In this document: positions 1-8,573 of the stretch, piece after piece | Position numbering within the stretch: the first letter of the stretch is position 1 | How the letters are laid out: each line of letters opens with the position of its first letter | Assembly (NCBI RefSeq): GCF_025147325.1 | Contig: NZ_CP102262.1 | Span: forward strand, 2,356,001-2,420,000 | Length of the DNA: 64,000 nt | From: Bacteroides stercoris ATCC 43183 | Lineage (GTDB): Bacteria; Bacteroidota; Bacteroidia; Bacteroidales; Bacteroidaceae | Reading direction: 5' to 3' | Translations under genes and position numbers: made by a program | Notes under the pieces: model-generated | Told to the model about the DNA's origin: nothing | What the model saw: the letters and a program-made list of their open reading frames with translations, nothing else | Databases searched by the model: none

Positions 1-141
1 GGCAAGGCTGTCGATTTGAACGGTGTGAAGCGTGGCGACCTTATAGCCCTTCGCTCTGCCGGAGCTTATGGTGAAATCATGGCTTCAGGTTATAACTGCC
101 GTGAGTTGCCGCAAGGTTATACATCGGACGAGCTGGTATAA
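1..141 (+). CDS. lysA: Diaminopimelate decarboxylase, C-terminal end only
   Basis: Only the last 47 codons are in the window; the frame is open from base 1 to a TAA. The tail contains RSAGAYGEIMASGYNCRELP, which matches the C-terminal strand region of PLP-dependent diaminopimelate decarboxylases (alanine-racemase fold), where RSAGAYG lies near the active site at the dimer interface. The full enzyme makes L-lysine from meso-diaminopimelate in the cytoplasm. The gene is followed by a strong hairpin terminator, so it is probably the last gene of its transcript. The assignment rests on this short tail alone. Confidence 0.85.
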   Translation, partial: GKAVDLNGVKRGDLIALRSAGAYGEIMASGYNCRELPQGYTSDELV

Positions 142-168
142 GCGCAGTACAAGATTTAAATGATTTAT

Positions 169-209
169 CAAGCACGGGAACATCCTTTTTGTTTCTGTGC
201 TTGTTTTTT
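169..209 (+). terminator. Rho-independent terminator after lysA
   Basis: The arms CAAGCACGGGAAC and GTTTCTGTGCTTG pair with one or two weak positions and are followed by a run of six T. It lies 28 bp after the lysA stop. Confidence 0.75.
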
Positions 210-268
210 ATAGCTACCTGATTTTTTTGTTGTATTTTTACAGCATTAATATCTGATATAAATCCATT

Positions 269-2611
269 ATGAAACACAAGTCGATTTTCTTTTCACTTAG
301 CCTGATATTTAGTTCGTTTTGTCTTTCGGCGCAGGAATTGCCGAAAGAAGTGGCCTGGCAAGAGATAGAGGGAGTTAATGTACCGATTCCGCCTCATACG
401 CATCCCCGTTTGTATGTTCGCTCATCCGATTTACCCGCGTTGAAGGAACGTCTGAAAACTCCTCAGGCACAGCAGACACTCTCTCTTATGAAAGAGCTGA
501 GCAAAGACCGCACTCCGGCGGAAGAAGCTGCCGTTACAAACCGCGGTTTCCGCTATTATTACGAGATGCGCGGCGTTACATCGCGGGTGCAGTTGCAAGC
601 CCTTGACTATCTGTTGGAAGGTGACAAACGTTTGGCACGCAAGGCCATTACAGCCATGCTCGATACGTTGCAGCGTGCCTCTTTCGGCACTCGTTCCGAC
701 TTGTCGCGGGCCAGCGGAGCCATGCTGATAACGGGGGCTATGGTATATGACTGGTGCTACGACCAGATGAAGAGTTCCGAGAAGCAGGCTTATATCAAAG
801 AATTTATCCGTCTGGCAAAGAGTATGGAATGCGGTTATCCGCCACGCAATAACCAACCCATAGCGGGGCATCCGTCGGAGTGGATGATTATGCGCGATAT
901 GCTGTCGGCAGGCATTGCCATTTATGATGAATATCCCGATATGTACAATCATGTCATTACCATGCTCTATCGTGATTATATCCCGGCACGCAACTATTTT
1001 TACGAAGGGCAGAACTATCACCAGGGCACGAATTATGTACATGTCCGCTTTGCCTGTGACCTCTTTCCTTTATGGATTCTGGATAAGATGGGAGCCGGTA
1101 GCATTTACAGCTCTTCGGCGAGGTTCGTACTCTACGACATTATCTACCGCCGGCGTCCCGACGGAGTGTTGATGCCTGCAGGTGATGATTATCCGCAAAA
1201 TCGTCCTGCATTGCTTACTATGCCGACGCCTATGTTTTTGGCTTCCAGTTATTATAAAGATGAATATCTGGCTTATGAGTTCGAGCGTAATCCCCGGTTG
1301 GACAAGTCGGGCAACGAGTCCATGAACCATTGTTTGATATACGAACTGTTGTGGCGTGACTACACCCTGAAAGGCAAGGCCCCCGACGACCTTCCTTTGA
1401 CACGTTATTCCGGTACTCCCTATGGCTGGATGATTGCCCGTACCGGTTGGGATGCCAACTGCGTGATTGCCGAGATGAAAATTAATGAGCAATTTGTGGG
1501 TAACCACCAGCACATGGACGGCGGCAGTTTCCAGATTTACCACAAAGGGCCTTTGGCTATCGATGCCGGTGCTTATAGCGGTAGTTCGGGCGGTTATAAC
1601 AGTCCCAACAACAAAAATTACTTCAAACGCACCATTGCCCATAATTCATTGCTGGTGTACGATCCTGACGAAAAGTTCGGCTGTTGGAACTATGGCGGGG
1701 GTGGAAAGACACGGTTTGCAACCAATGACGGCGGGCAGCGTATGTGCGGCGAAGGTTGGAAAACCTGCAATTCGCTCGACAGCCTTTTGTCCGAGGAATA
1801 TACGGTAGGTAAAGTGTTGGCTCATGGATTTGGTCCTGACGCGCAGGCTCCCGATTATTCTTATTTGAAGGGGGATATAACACAAGCCTATACCCGGAAA
1901 GTGAAAGAGGCGAAACGTTCTTTTGTATTCCTTAACCTGAAGTCCGAAACAGTGCCTGCCGCACTTATTGTATATGATAAAGTATCGGCTTCCAGTCCCG
2001 ATTTCCGCAAATACTGGTTGCTGCATAGCATTGAAGAACCCACGCTTGAAGGTAATACTTTCACCGTGCGGCGCACCAAAGACGGTGATAGCGGTATGCT
2101 GCACAACACCGTCCTTTTACCTCAGGCAGATAATCTTCGTATCGATAAGGTTGGCGGTCCCGGCAAAGAAAACTGGGTGTTCGGCACTAACTATCCCAAC
2201 GATGCCGTAGCCCCTTATCTTGACAATGCCAACGAGCGCGGAGCCTGGCGGGTAGAAGTTTCACCCGTTGCCCCTGCCGTTACCGATAACTTCCTGAATG
2301 TGATACAGGTTGCCGATAACCGATGCAATCGGTTGAACGCAGTGCAGCGTATTGAGGATGACCGGATAGTAGGTGTTCAGTTAGCCGATCGTGTCGTTAC
2401 TTTTGCCAGGAGCAGCGAACCGCTGCAGAAAGATTTTACCCTTACAGTTAACGGTACGGGTACATATAAATTTGTCATTACCGACCTTAAAGCAGGAAAC
2501 TGGCAAGTAAAGAAGGACGGTTGCATCTTTATTCCGTTGACCGAGGTGCAGGCTTCCGATGGAGTGCTTACTTTTGAGGGGAGTGCCGGTAGTTATGAAT
2601 TTTGTAGGTAA
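269..2611 (+). CDS. Heparinase II-type polysaccharide lyase (PL21 family)
   Basis: A 780-residue secreted lyase with an N-terminal signal peptide (hydrophobic residues 5-20, cleavage near SAQE). The whole length resembles heparinase II (HepB) of Pedobacter heparinus: an N-terminal alpha/alpha toroid (about 45-380) and C-terminal beta-sheet domains. By the known structure of that enzyme, which cleaves both heparin and heparan sulfate, His201 and Tyr256 (in NYHQGTNY) and His413 (in NHQHMDGG) line up with its catalytic residues. His415, Asp432 and His458 line up with the structural zinc ligands, at constant offsets. The product should be unsaturated disaccharides in the periplasm. No SusC/SusD pair, sulfatase or glucuronyl hydrolase lies in the next 60 kb on the right; what lies left of lysA is not visible. 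The numbering is my own count and the comparison is from memory. Confidence 0.9.
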   Translation: MKHKSIFFSLSLIFSSFCLSAQELPKEVAWQEIEGVNVPIPPHTHPRLYVRSSDLPALKERLKTPQAQQTLSLMKELSKDRTPAEEAAVTNRGFRYYYEMRGVTSRVQLQALDYLLEGDKRLARKAITAMLDTLQRASFGTRSDLSRASGAMLITGAMVYDWCYDQMKSSEKQAYIKEFIRLAKSMECGYPPRNNQPIAGHPSEWMIMRDMLSAGIAIYDEYPDMYNHVITMLYRDYIPARNYFYEGQNYHQGTNYVHVRFACDLFPLWILDKMGAGSIYSSSARFVLYDIIYRRRPDGVLMPAGDDYPQNRPALLTMPTPMFLASSYYKDEYLAYEFERNPRLDKSGNESMNHCLIYELLWRDYTLKGKAPDDLPLTRYSGTPYGWMIARTGWDANCVIAEMKINEQFVGNHQHMDGGSFQIYHKGPLAIDAGAYSGSSGGYNSPNNKNYFKRTIAHNSLLVYDPDEKFGCWNYGGGGKTRFATNDGGQRMCGEGWKTCNSLDSLLSEEYTVGKVLAHGFGPDAQAPDYSYLKGDITQAYTRKVKEAKRSFVFLNLKSETVPAALIVYDKVSASSPDFRKYWLLHSIEEPTLEGNTFTVRRTKDGDSGMLHNTVLLPQADNLRIDKVGGPGKENWVFGTNYPNDAVAPYLDNANERGAWRVEVSPVAPAVTDNFLNVIQVADNRCNRLNAVQRIEDDRIVGVQLADRVVTFARSSEPLQKDFTLTVNGTGTYKFVITDLKAGNWQVKKDGCIFIPLTEVQASDGVLTFEGSAGSYEFCR

Positions 2612-2623
2612 TAATTTTAAATA

Positions 2624-2659
2624 AACAATAGAACAGGTATTTAACTTGTTCTATTGTTT
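2624..2659 (+). terminator. Terminator after the heparinase gene
   Basis: The arms AACAATAGAACA and TGTTCTATTGTT are a perfect 12-bp inverted repeat around an 11-nt loop, 13 bp after the stop. The T-run is short and interrupted, so its strength is uncertain. Confidence 0.65.
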
Positions 2660-2693
2660 CTGTTATTTGCACTGTTGATAAAATAATGTAGTT

Positions 2694-3440
2694 ATGAAAC
2701 AATACGAAGCTGTCATAGAAACCTTAGATAAGTTGGGTGGAGTCGCAACTTTAGGAGAGCTGAACAGAGAAGTTTTTAAAATAAGCGACTGTGAATGGAA
2801 AACAAAAACTCCATTTGCCAGTATCCGCCGCATTGTGCAACAGACTAAGGGGATCTATAAGATAAAGCCCGGATTATATGGACTTGAGAAGTATAGAAAA
2901 CAAATAGAAGATAGGGGGATTATTGTAGAAACCGAGAAGAACAAAGATTCAAATGATGTTATAATGTTCAACCATACTTACTATCAAGGTATTCTATTAA
3001 TAATAGGGAAGTTCCGTAACATGCAGACTTTCGTACCCAAACAAGATAAAAACAAGAAATTCTACGATGGGCACAAGTTACACGAACTTTCTACTCTTGC
3101 AGAACAGCCGCCTTATTCCTATCCTCAACTGATAAAGCGCAGTGCTACTATTGATACGATATGGTTTAACGGACGCAATATGCCTCATTCATTTTTTGAG
3201 ATAGAGCATTCTACGGACATCCAGAACTCTTTGCTGAAATTCAACGACCTGCAAGATTTCTATGTAAGAATGGCTATTGTTGCCGATATAAAACGCAAAC
3301 CGGAATTTGAAGCTAAGATGCGTTTTCATGCTTTCGATGATTTACGATTGAACAAACGTGTGTCATTTTTAAGTTATGATGCCCTTGTTAAGCAATACGA
3401 AATGGAACAGGAAAAACAATCATTTGAATTTATCCTTTAG
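2694..3440 (+). CDS. HARE-type winged-helix protein with PD-(D/E)XK-like domain, function unknown
   Basis: 248 residues, no signal peptide. Residues 1-68 look like a HARE-HTH winged helix (helices about 3-14, 19-29 and 39-50, then a KIKPGLYGL wing), a domain known to be attached to restriction enzymes and chromatin proteins. Residues 90-235 resemble a restriction-endonuclease-fold family: YYQGILLIIGK as helix A, FVPKQDKNKKF, then Asp154 (TIDTIWF) and Glu169/Glu171 (FFEIEHSTDI), followed by a helix with LLKFNDLQDF. The lysine of the classical E-x-K is replaced (E-I-E), so catalysis is uncertain. No methyltransferase or other restriction subunit is adjacent. It could be a solitary defence nuclease or an inactive DNA-binding protein; I do not assign a function. 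Confidence 0.7.
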   Translation: MKQYEAVIETLDKLGGVATLGELNREVFKISDCEWKTKTPFASIRRIVQQTKGIYKIKPGLYGLEKYRKQIEDRGIIVETEKNKDSNDVIMFNHTYYQGILLIIGKFRNMQTFVPKQDKNKKFYDGHKLHELSTLAEQPPYSYPQLIKRSATIDTIWFNGRNMPHSFFEIEHSTDIQNSLLKFNDLQDFYVRMAIVADIKRKPEFEAKMRFHAFDDLRLNKRVSFLSYDALVKQYEMEQEKQSFEFIL

Positions 3441-3830
3441 ATTTGCAAATACTTGCTTTTCTTTATTTCGTAATAAAATTAAAGATATTGCTCTTTTGGA
3501 TAGTATGGGGAAGTTGTCTGTACAAGAGGACTTTGCTTGCGGTTATGATTTACCCTTTTAATGAACATCCAAGAGTTCTTTGTTACGGTTGTTTTGGGTT
3601 TGAAAATATAGGTCTGTATAAAATAGTGCTCCCCGCACTTCACAGTGCAGGGAAGGCACAGCAAACAAACAAAACATTTCTGATTTGAATAAAGAGATAT
3701 TCTTATCAGACGTTTTTGTTTTAGGTATTTAGAGCGTTTTAATGCTTTGGAAGTGGAAGTTGAATATAAGTTGTGTATGTAAATTCTATATTCTCATTTG
3801 TACAAAGCAATGATTTCTTATTATTTTAAG
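3441..3830. other. 390-bp AT-rich intergenic stretch without a convincing gene
   Basis: Several short frames are open but none has a family match I recognise. A short hairpin is present at about 3632-3651 (CCCGCACT against AGTGCAGGG) without a following T-run on either strand. The stretch separates the orphan nuclease-like gene (+) from the 3' end of the fimbrial operon (-). It may contain remains of a lost gene. Confidence 0.4.
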
Positions 3831-5297
3831 CTATTTATTTCGTACACACCGGATAACAAAAGCTATTATTTCACCTGTTGAAGAGTCTTCACCCCCAATG
3901 AATTCATTTTGAAGATGTCTGTTGTACGTAGTGCATAGATAGTATCCTATGGCATCAAAATAAGGTTCGTGCGGATGTCCGTCGGTAAATCTCATAAAGC
4001 TACTATATGGGAGTTTTAATACATCTCCGTATATTGTGTATCCATCTTTGGGTACTCCTTTTGCATAGGAAAGCAAATTATTGAACTCTTGTAAAGTAGG
4101 AGTTCTCCAAGTGCTATTAGGTTCAACTTTTCGACATGGGTCTCTTGAATCGGACCAAGTTGTGACAAGTTCCGGATTATTTGGCAACGGATTATTGAAT
4201 ACAAAATAGTCCGGAGCATTATTTGCTTTGCTGCATGTCAGTGTATTGGGATAGATACCATATTTTTTTGTTTCTGCTGTATAATATAAGTTTCCGTTTG
4301 CCCAAATATTTCCCCCGATAATATACCCTTCTATTGTGGTGAATGAAACGTTGTTGTAATAGGTGTTATTGGCGTTAAGAGTCACTCCGGATAATGTTGT
4401 GCTCCTATTGCTAAATGGTTTGTTGCCGATGGTAAGATTCAATTTTATCGTTACGCTTGCAGAAGTTTGCGGCAATAGATACGTGTAATTGCTATACACA
4501 CTCATCGCATTCGGACTGCTCCAAGTGATATTTATCGTTCCCGATCCGGTTTGTGCTGTCAGTGCATTGTTTGTGAAAGAATAGGTAGCATTATGTTTGG
4601 GCAGAGTCACTGTACCCGTACATGCCGTAATTATTCCCATTCTTTCGGCTTGGGCAATGGCTTGTACTCTGTATCGTGCACAATGATGTTTGAACACGAT
4701 GTTACTCAACGTATATTTGCTGCCTGTATTGTTAATTACAACTCCAGCTTTTACATACGTCATAAAATTTTGCCCGTTTGTTACGGGAACACTTGTAGAG
4801 CTGTTGGTAAATGTGGTAATGGCGCTTGAATTGCCGTATGAATAAACGATGAATGTATAAGTCCCCATAGGGAGAATAAGGCTCTTTGTGGTTTGTACGC
4901 TGCTTCCCGACAGCTTATAATCTCCATATCCGGCATAGTTTGCAGTGGAAATTTCGGTGGCGGTAGCCGATTTATAAGCTATGACCCGGAAAGTTATGTT
5001 ATCTTCCATGTTTGCCCAGCGGGTGGCGGCTTCATCGGTTGCATATCCTGCGGGGTAATACAGTGTACTCACTTCCATATTCAAGTCGTATTCTCCTTTT
5101 TGTTTGACGGTTTTTGTTATTCCGCTTCGTGTGCCGGCAATCTCTTCCGTGCTCCAGCCGTTTGTCTGGGGAGCTTCCACCTCAACGAGGATGTTGTTGG
5201 GAGAGGGGTTCTCTATGCTGTCCTCGTATTTTCCGCACCCGATTATCAGCAGGACAACCGATATATGGAATAACATATTTCTTATCATTCGTCTCAT
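3831..5297 (-). CDS. Fimbrillin-like lipoprotein, probable fimbrial tip adhesin
   Basis: 488 residues and the last gene of the leftward fimbrial operon. The signal peptide ends in a lipobox LIIGC (Cys21). Residues about 35-335 have the beta-rich Ser/Thr/Asn-rich character of Bacteroidales fimbrillins, including a LTLTIGNKPFSNRST-like strand region. The C-terminal 150 residues change character: NPELVTTWSDSRDPCRKV, then WRTPTLQEFNNL and a late pair of cysteines, resembling the FISUMP/lectin-like end domain seen on tip subunits. In Mfa/Fim systems the subunits reach the surface as lipoproteins and polymerise by strand exchange after an Arg-specific cleavage; GTRSG near residue 55 is a possible site. 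The adhesin role is inferred from the position and the extra C-terminal domain. Confidence 0.7.
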   Translation of the reverse strand: MRRMIRNMLFHISVVLLIIGCGKYEDSIENPSPNNILVEVEAPQTNGWSTEEIAGTRSGITKTVKQKGEYDLNMEVSTLYYPAGYATDEAATRWANMEDNITFRVIAYKSATATEISTANYAGYGDYKLSGSSVQTTKSLILPMGTYTFIVYSYGNSSAITTFTNSSTSVPVTNGQNFMTYVKAGVVINNTGSKYTLSNIVFKHHCARYRVQAIAQAERMGIITACTGTVTLPKHNATYSFTNNALTAQTGSGTINITWSSPNAMSVYSNYTYLLPQTSASVTIKLNLTIGNKPFSNRSTTLSGVTLNANNTYYNNVSFTTIEGYIIGGNIWANGNLYYTAETKKYGIYPNTLTCSKANNAPDYFVFNNPLPNNPELVTTWSDSRDPCRKVEPNSTWRTPTLQEFNNLLSYAKGVPKDGYTIYGDVLKLPYSSFMRFTDGHPHEPYFDAIGYYLCTTYNRHLQNEFIGGEDSSTGEIIAFVIRCVRNK

Positions 5298-5349
5298 TTT
5301 TTTTAAGGTAAAATAATCGTTTATGAACCGTTTGTCATTTTTGCACCTG

Positions 5350-6480
5350 CTACCATTGATCCGGACTTTGAGGCATGGTTATTGTTCCCGAACCTGCCGA
5401 TGTCTGTCCGCTCCACGCTTCTGCTGATATACTTGTTGCTATCACCAATGTCTTGTCGCCCGTAAGTGCTGCTGCTTCCGTGGTATATCCCGCATTGTTC
5501 ACCGCCTTGATATTCACGATGTAGCGGCAGTTCCTTTTTAGCGGAATATAACTTCCCCTGCTGGTAAGGTCCACTCTGTAATAATGCGTGCTTCCCGCAT
5601 AAGTACCTCCTACGACAAGGCATACATTATTGTCCCTGCCATTTCCTTGCGGTGTTTCCGCTACGTAGATAGTCCGTATCAGTGATTTGCCGTCCGTGCA
5701 GGTGTAGGTCAGCGCATCGTTTGTTCCGGCATCCGGGGGGATGGATACGGACGCAACCACGTTATCGGTAATTGTCCCACCGTTTACAGGAGCTGCGTAG
5801 CCTTTATTCTTGGTGCGGTACACGCTGACTGTTTTCAACGTAAATCCGCTTATTCCTGCTGCTATTTCTCCATTTAGCATACATCCCACATCTATGCGTG
5901 CCAGCGAACGCAGCAACGTGATGTTTCCCAAAGATGTGGCAGGAGTGATGGCTTGCGTTGCAGTCGTTTCTCCCCACATAGGGAAACGGCTGTAGTTTGT
6001 CGTTCCGGTTGCATTCCACATTCCGGTGGCATCGAACGTTATCATTTTCAGAACATCGTTTTTGGCAGTGTTATCCGGAATGACGGGTAGTTTCTTTCCG
6101 GCATTGGCTATGACTACAAGTCTGTATTTCTCGCCTATCAGGCTTTGTTTCAGGGTCACTATGTACTTTCCATCCTGTAACTGTATTTGCGGCGCCTCAT
6201 AGCTGAACGTTTCCGTGGAACTGTTTGCCTTGAATACCAATACTTTCAGTTGGGCTATGTCTATTGCATTTTCCTCGTTGGATGTAATGGCGCGGGTGGC
6301 GGTACTTCCGTCCGTTGCCGTCGGTAGCGAAATGCGGAGTGTGAGCATTACTTCGCCATTGTCGGTCAGTGTGCCAGGTTGCCCATTGTCGCAAGCCAGC
6401 AGAGCAAGGACGATTACCGCACAGGTTACAATGCGTAATAATGCGGCGGATTTGCTTCTATATTCCGATAGCCCTGTCAT
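5350..6480 (-). CDS. Fimbrillin family lipoprotein (FimA/Mfa-type subunit)
   Basis: 376 residues. The signal peptide ends in the lipobox ALLAC (Cys30). An ATRAITSNEEN segment near residue 61 fits the Arg site at which fimbrillin N-propeptides are removed. The first half (VMLTLRISLP, AQLKVLVFKA) matches the two-sandwich fimbrillin fold and the rest is Thr/Gly-rich beta structure. The gene lies 52 bp upstream of the tip-type gene and 12 bp downstream of the anchor gene, within one operon. It is probably an accessory shaft or adaptor subunit between major fimbrillin and tip; this order is inferred from gene order only. Confidence 0.75.
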   Translation of the reverse strand: MTGLSEYRSKSAALLRIVTCAVIVLALLACDNGQPGTLTDNGEVMLTLRISLPTATDGSTATRAITSNEENAIDIAQLKVLVFKANSSTETFSYEAPQIQLQDGKYIVTLKQSLIGEKYRLVVIANAGKKLPVIPDNTAKNDVLKMITFDATGMWNATGTTNYSRFPMWGETTATQAITPATSLGNITLLRSLARIDVGCMLNGEIAAGISGFTLKTVSVYRTKNKGYAAPVNGGTITDNVVASVSIPPDAGTNDALTYTCTDGKSLIRTIYVAETPQGNGRDNNVCLVVGGTYAGSTHYYRVDLTSRGSYIPLKRNCRYIVNIKAVNNAGYTTEAAALTGDKTLVIATSISAEAWSGQTSAGSGTITMPQSPDQW

Positions 6481-6492
6481 ACTTTCTTTAAT

Positions 6493-7380
6493 TTACATTT
6501 CCGTTTCCTGTTCCACTTCTCCCCATGGCAGTACTTTTACGAATACTCTTATTTCGGTCTTTCTGAAATCTATTTCAATGTCAGTTTGCTTTCCGGCTTC
6601 CGCTCGTAAGAGGTGTAGCTCGTTATCCTGCGTAATGGTGCATAGTTTTTCCTGCCCTCTGTATATTTCCACTTCGATACATTCTTCTTCTTGGGTTGGA
6701 AATATGCGAAAGGGCGGAGCATAGGCATCTCCTTGCTCATCTGTAAAGGTTGGTGGTTTGTATCTTGCGTTTTCTCCGGTTACTTTTCCCATGAAATCCA
6801 CTTCGGAACCCGTTCCCCGTACAATGAAGGTATAGGTTTCTCCCTGATACGGATAGCGTTCTGCAAGATAGCGTGTCCGTATGCTCAACCCTGCGGTCAT
6901 TTTTTCCATAACCAGCGTGATTTTTTCCTCTTGTATGCTCCTTGTAGCGGTGTTGTTCAGCTCCTTGCGGCAGTAAAAGAGGTCAGTAACAGGTAAATGG
7001 CTTCCTTCGGCATGTTGTTTCAGTTTCAGGCGTGCTTCCTCTAGCAGGGTCCCCGGTTTGATTTTGGCGGTAATCAGGGTATCTTCCTTGATGTTTCCCC
7101 ACGCTACGAGGGTAAGCCGTGCTTCTTTGTGGTTTCCGAAAAGATAGTCTGATGACACTCCTGCAGGAACCATGCGTACAAAACCGTTTTCTCCGAAAAG
7201 ATACACTTCCGATTTCTCCAGTACACCGCTTTGGGTGAGATCATTACCTGCCGCATCCACTACCCGCACGTGTATTTCGTACTGCATGCAGTCTCCGGTG
7301 TCTTCCCGCACGCATGATACGTGCAGAAAGGCAAGGCAGGCATACGATGCCGTAAGTATGGCTGTGCGGATAGGTTTCAT
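6493..7380 (-). CDS. FimB/Mfa2 family fimbrial anchor lipoprotein
   Basis: 295 residues. The signal peptide runs to about VSC (Cys23), an atypical lipobox (LHVSC). The mature start, with CMQYEIHVRVVDAAGND, and the later LVAWGNI and LVMEKMTAGLSIR segments are typical of the FimB/Mfa2 family. These proteins sit in the outer membrane and anchor the fimbria while limiting its length. It follows the major fimbrillin gene by 22 bp, the usual Mfa1-Mfa2 order. The short C-terminal part ends in WGEVEQETEM. The assignment rests on family resemblance and context. Confidence 0.82.
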   Translation of the reverse strand: MKPIRTAILTASYACLAFLHVSCVREDTGDCMQYEIHVRVVDAAGNDLTQSGVLEKSEVYLFGENGFVRMVPAGVSSDYLFGNHKEARLTLVAWGNIKEDTLITAKIKPGTLLEEARLKLKQHAEGSHLPVTDLFYCRKELNNTATRSIQEEKITLVMEKMTAGLSIRTRYLAERYPYQGETYTFIVRGTGSEVDFMGKVTGENARYKPPTFTDEQGDAYAPPFRIFPTQEEECIEVEIYRGQEKLCTITQDNELHLLRAEAGKQTDIEIDFRKTEIRVFVKVLPWGEVEQETEM

Positions 7381-7402
7381 TATTGTTTATGGTTTCGGGT
7401 AA

Positions 7403-8518
7403 TTATTCGAATGTCACGTCCTGCGTGATGTTCAGTGCCCAGTCGGCTACACTCACTGTCAGTTCGAGTGAAGTAGGGTTTATCTCTCCGGTGGGGTCAT
7501 CGGTTCCTATATTCTTGATAGTTGCCTTGATGGCATAGGTCGTGTTGCGGGCAATGTTTGAAGTACCCGTGCCCGAAGCTCCGGTGATATTTGTTCCGGT
7601 CTGGCTCTTGTTGACGATTATCGGATAATAGATGGTGGTTCCTGCATCACTTGCACTTTTCTTGAACGTTCCTTCCAGTACCAATGCCGTACGGGTGGCC
7701 TCTTCGTTGGGGAGTATATAGAACCAGTAGTCGGTTTTATGCTCGATACCTACGCTTACCGGGGGAGTGACCGAGTTTGCCAGATAAGCTACAGTTCCGC
7801 TGGAGCCGGTGTAGTTTCCGGTCAGATAATCCGGTGTGCTCATTTTGGTGGTGCTGTATCCTCCCGTGCCCGGTACAGCTTCTTTCACGGCATTCCGCAC
7901 AAAGATGTTTTTCAGTTCGTAGGATGCCGCCGAGTACTGTCCGTTGGGGTCAAATTCGGTTCTGATGCCGCTTACGGACACTCTTGCAACGAGCCTGCTC
8001 AGCCGGGCTGTCATACCGGTGTTGATGCCTGCGTCCAGTGTGAAGGTGGCGTTGCCATCACCGTTTTTTACGTCTCCGCTCATGGGCAGACAATCCTTGG
8101 TCTGGGCATCGCCCAGTGCAATTGTCCTCTTCAGGAAGTCGGTCTTGTTCAGGACGCCTGAAAAATAACCGTCTGTAGGGGCGTTGGCTACCACGATGCC
8201 CGTACAGCTCGTTGCCGGAGTACAGTTGATGGTTGTTGCCGGAGTGGTGTTATTGGTTACGGTCCGTATGGCATTCACCGATTCGTCGCTGTTGAAGATG
8301 GCGACGGTGAAACGCTTCACCGTATTCTCTTCGTTTTGTGTAGGCAATGCGCTTCCGGTTGCCTTGGTGTTCACTCCGCTTCCTGTCAGGCGCAGTTCGA
8401 GTTGTGCCGTCTTTCCCTGCGGCATGGGTTCCGTTATTCCGTTTTCTTCACTGCCGCATCCGGCTAGTGTAAAGGTTGCTGCTGCCAGCATGCTCCATAA
8501 ATAGCTGTTTGTTTTCAT
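7403..8518 (-). CDS. Mfa1-like major fimbrial subunit
   Basis: 371 residues. The signal peptide ends in LAGC (Cys21), followed by a linker and AQLELRLTGSG at the start of the first beta-sandwich. The body is rich in Thr, Ala, Gly and Ser. The C-terminal strand ADWALNITQDVTF has the alternating hydrophobic pattern expected of the segment that inserts into the next subunit during polymerisation. It is the first structural pilin gene in the operon, placed before the anchor gene as in mfa1-mfa2 loci of Porphyromonas and Bacteroides. It should form the shaft. Expression would depend on the invertible promoter upstream. Confidence 0.85.
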   Translation of the reverse strand: MKTNSYLWSMLAAATFTLAGCGSEENGITEPMPQGKTAQLELRLTGSGVNTKATGSALPTQNEENTVKRFTVAIFNSDESVNAIRTVTNNTTPATTINCTPATSCTGIVVANAPTDGYFSGVLNKTDFLKRTIALGDAQTKDCLPMSGDVKNGDGNATFTLDAGINTGMTARLSRLVARVSVSGIRTEFDPNGQYSAASYELKNIFVRNAVKEAVPGTGGYSTTKMSTPDYLTGNYTGSSGTVAYLANSVTPPVSVGIEHKTDYWFYILPNEEATRTALVLEGTFKKSASDAGTTIYYPIIVNKSQTGTNITGASGTGTSNIARNTTYAIKATIKNIGTDDPTGEINPTSLELTVSVADWALNITQDVTFE

Positions 8519-8573
8519 GTATGCCTGTTTTATAGGTTAATATACTTTTGGTGTTCCCGGTCATTTTGCTTTC

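Noticed and set aside
3443..3688. 81-codon frame after the HARE-type gene
   Set aside because: It has no recognisable domain, no promoter and an unusual hydrophobic/AT-rich composition; probably not a gene.
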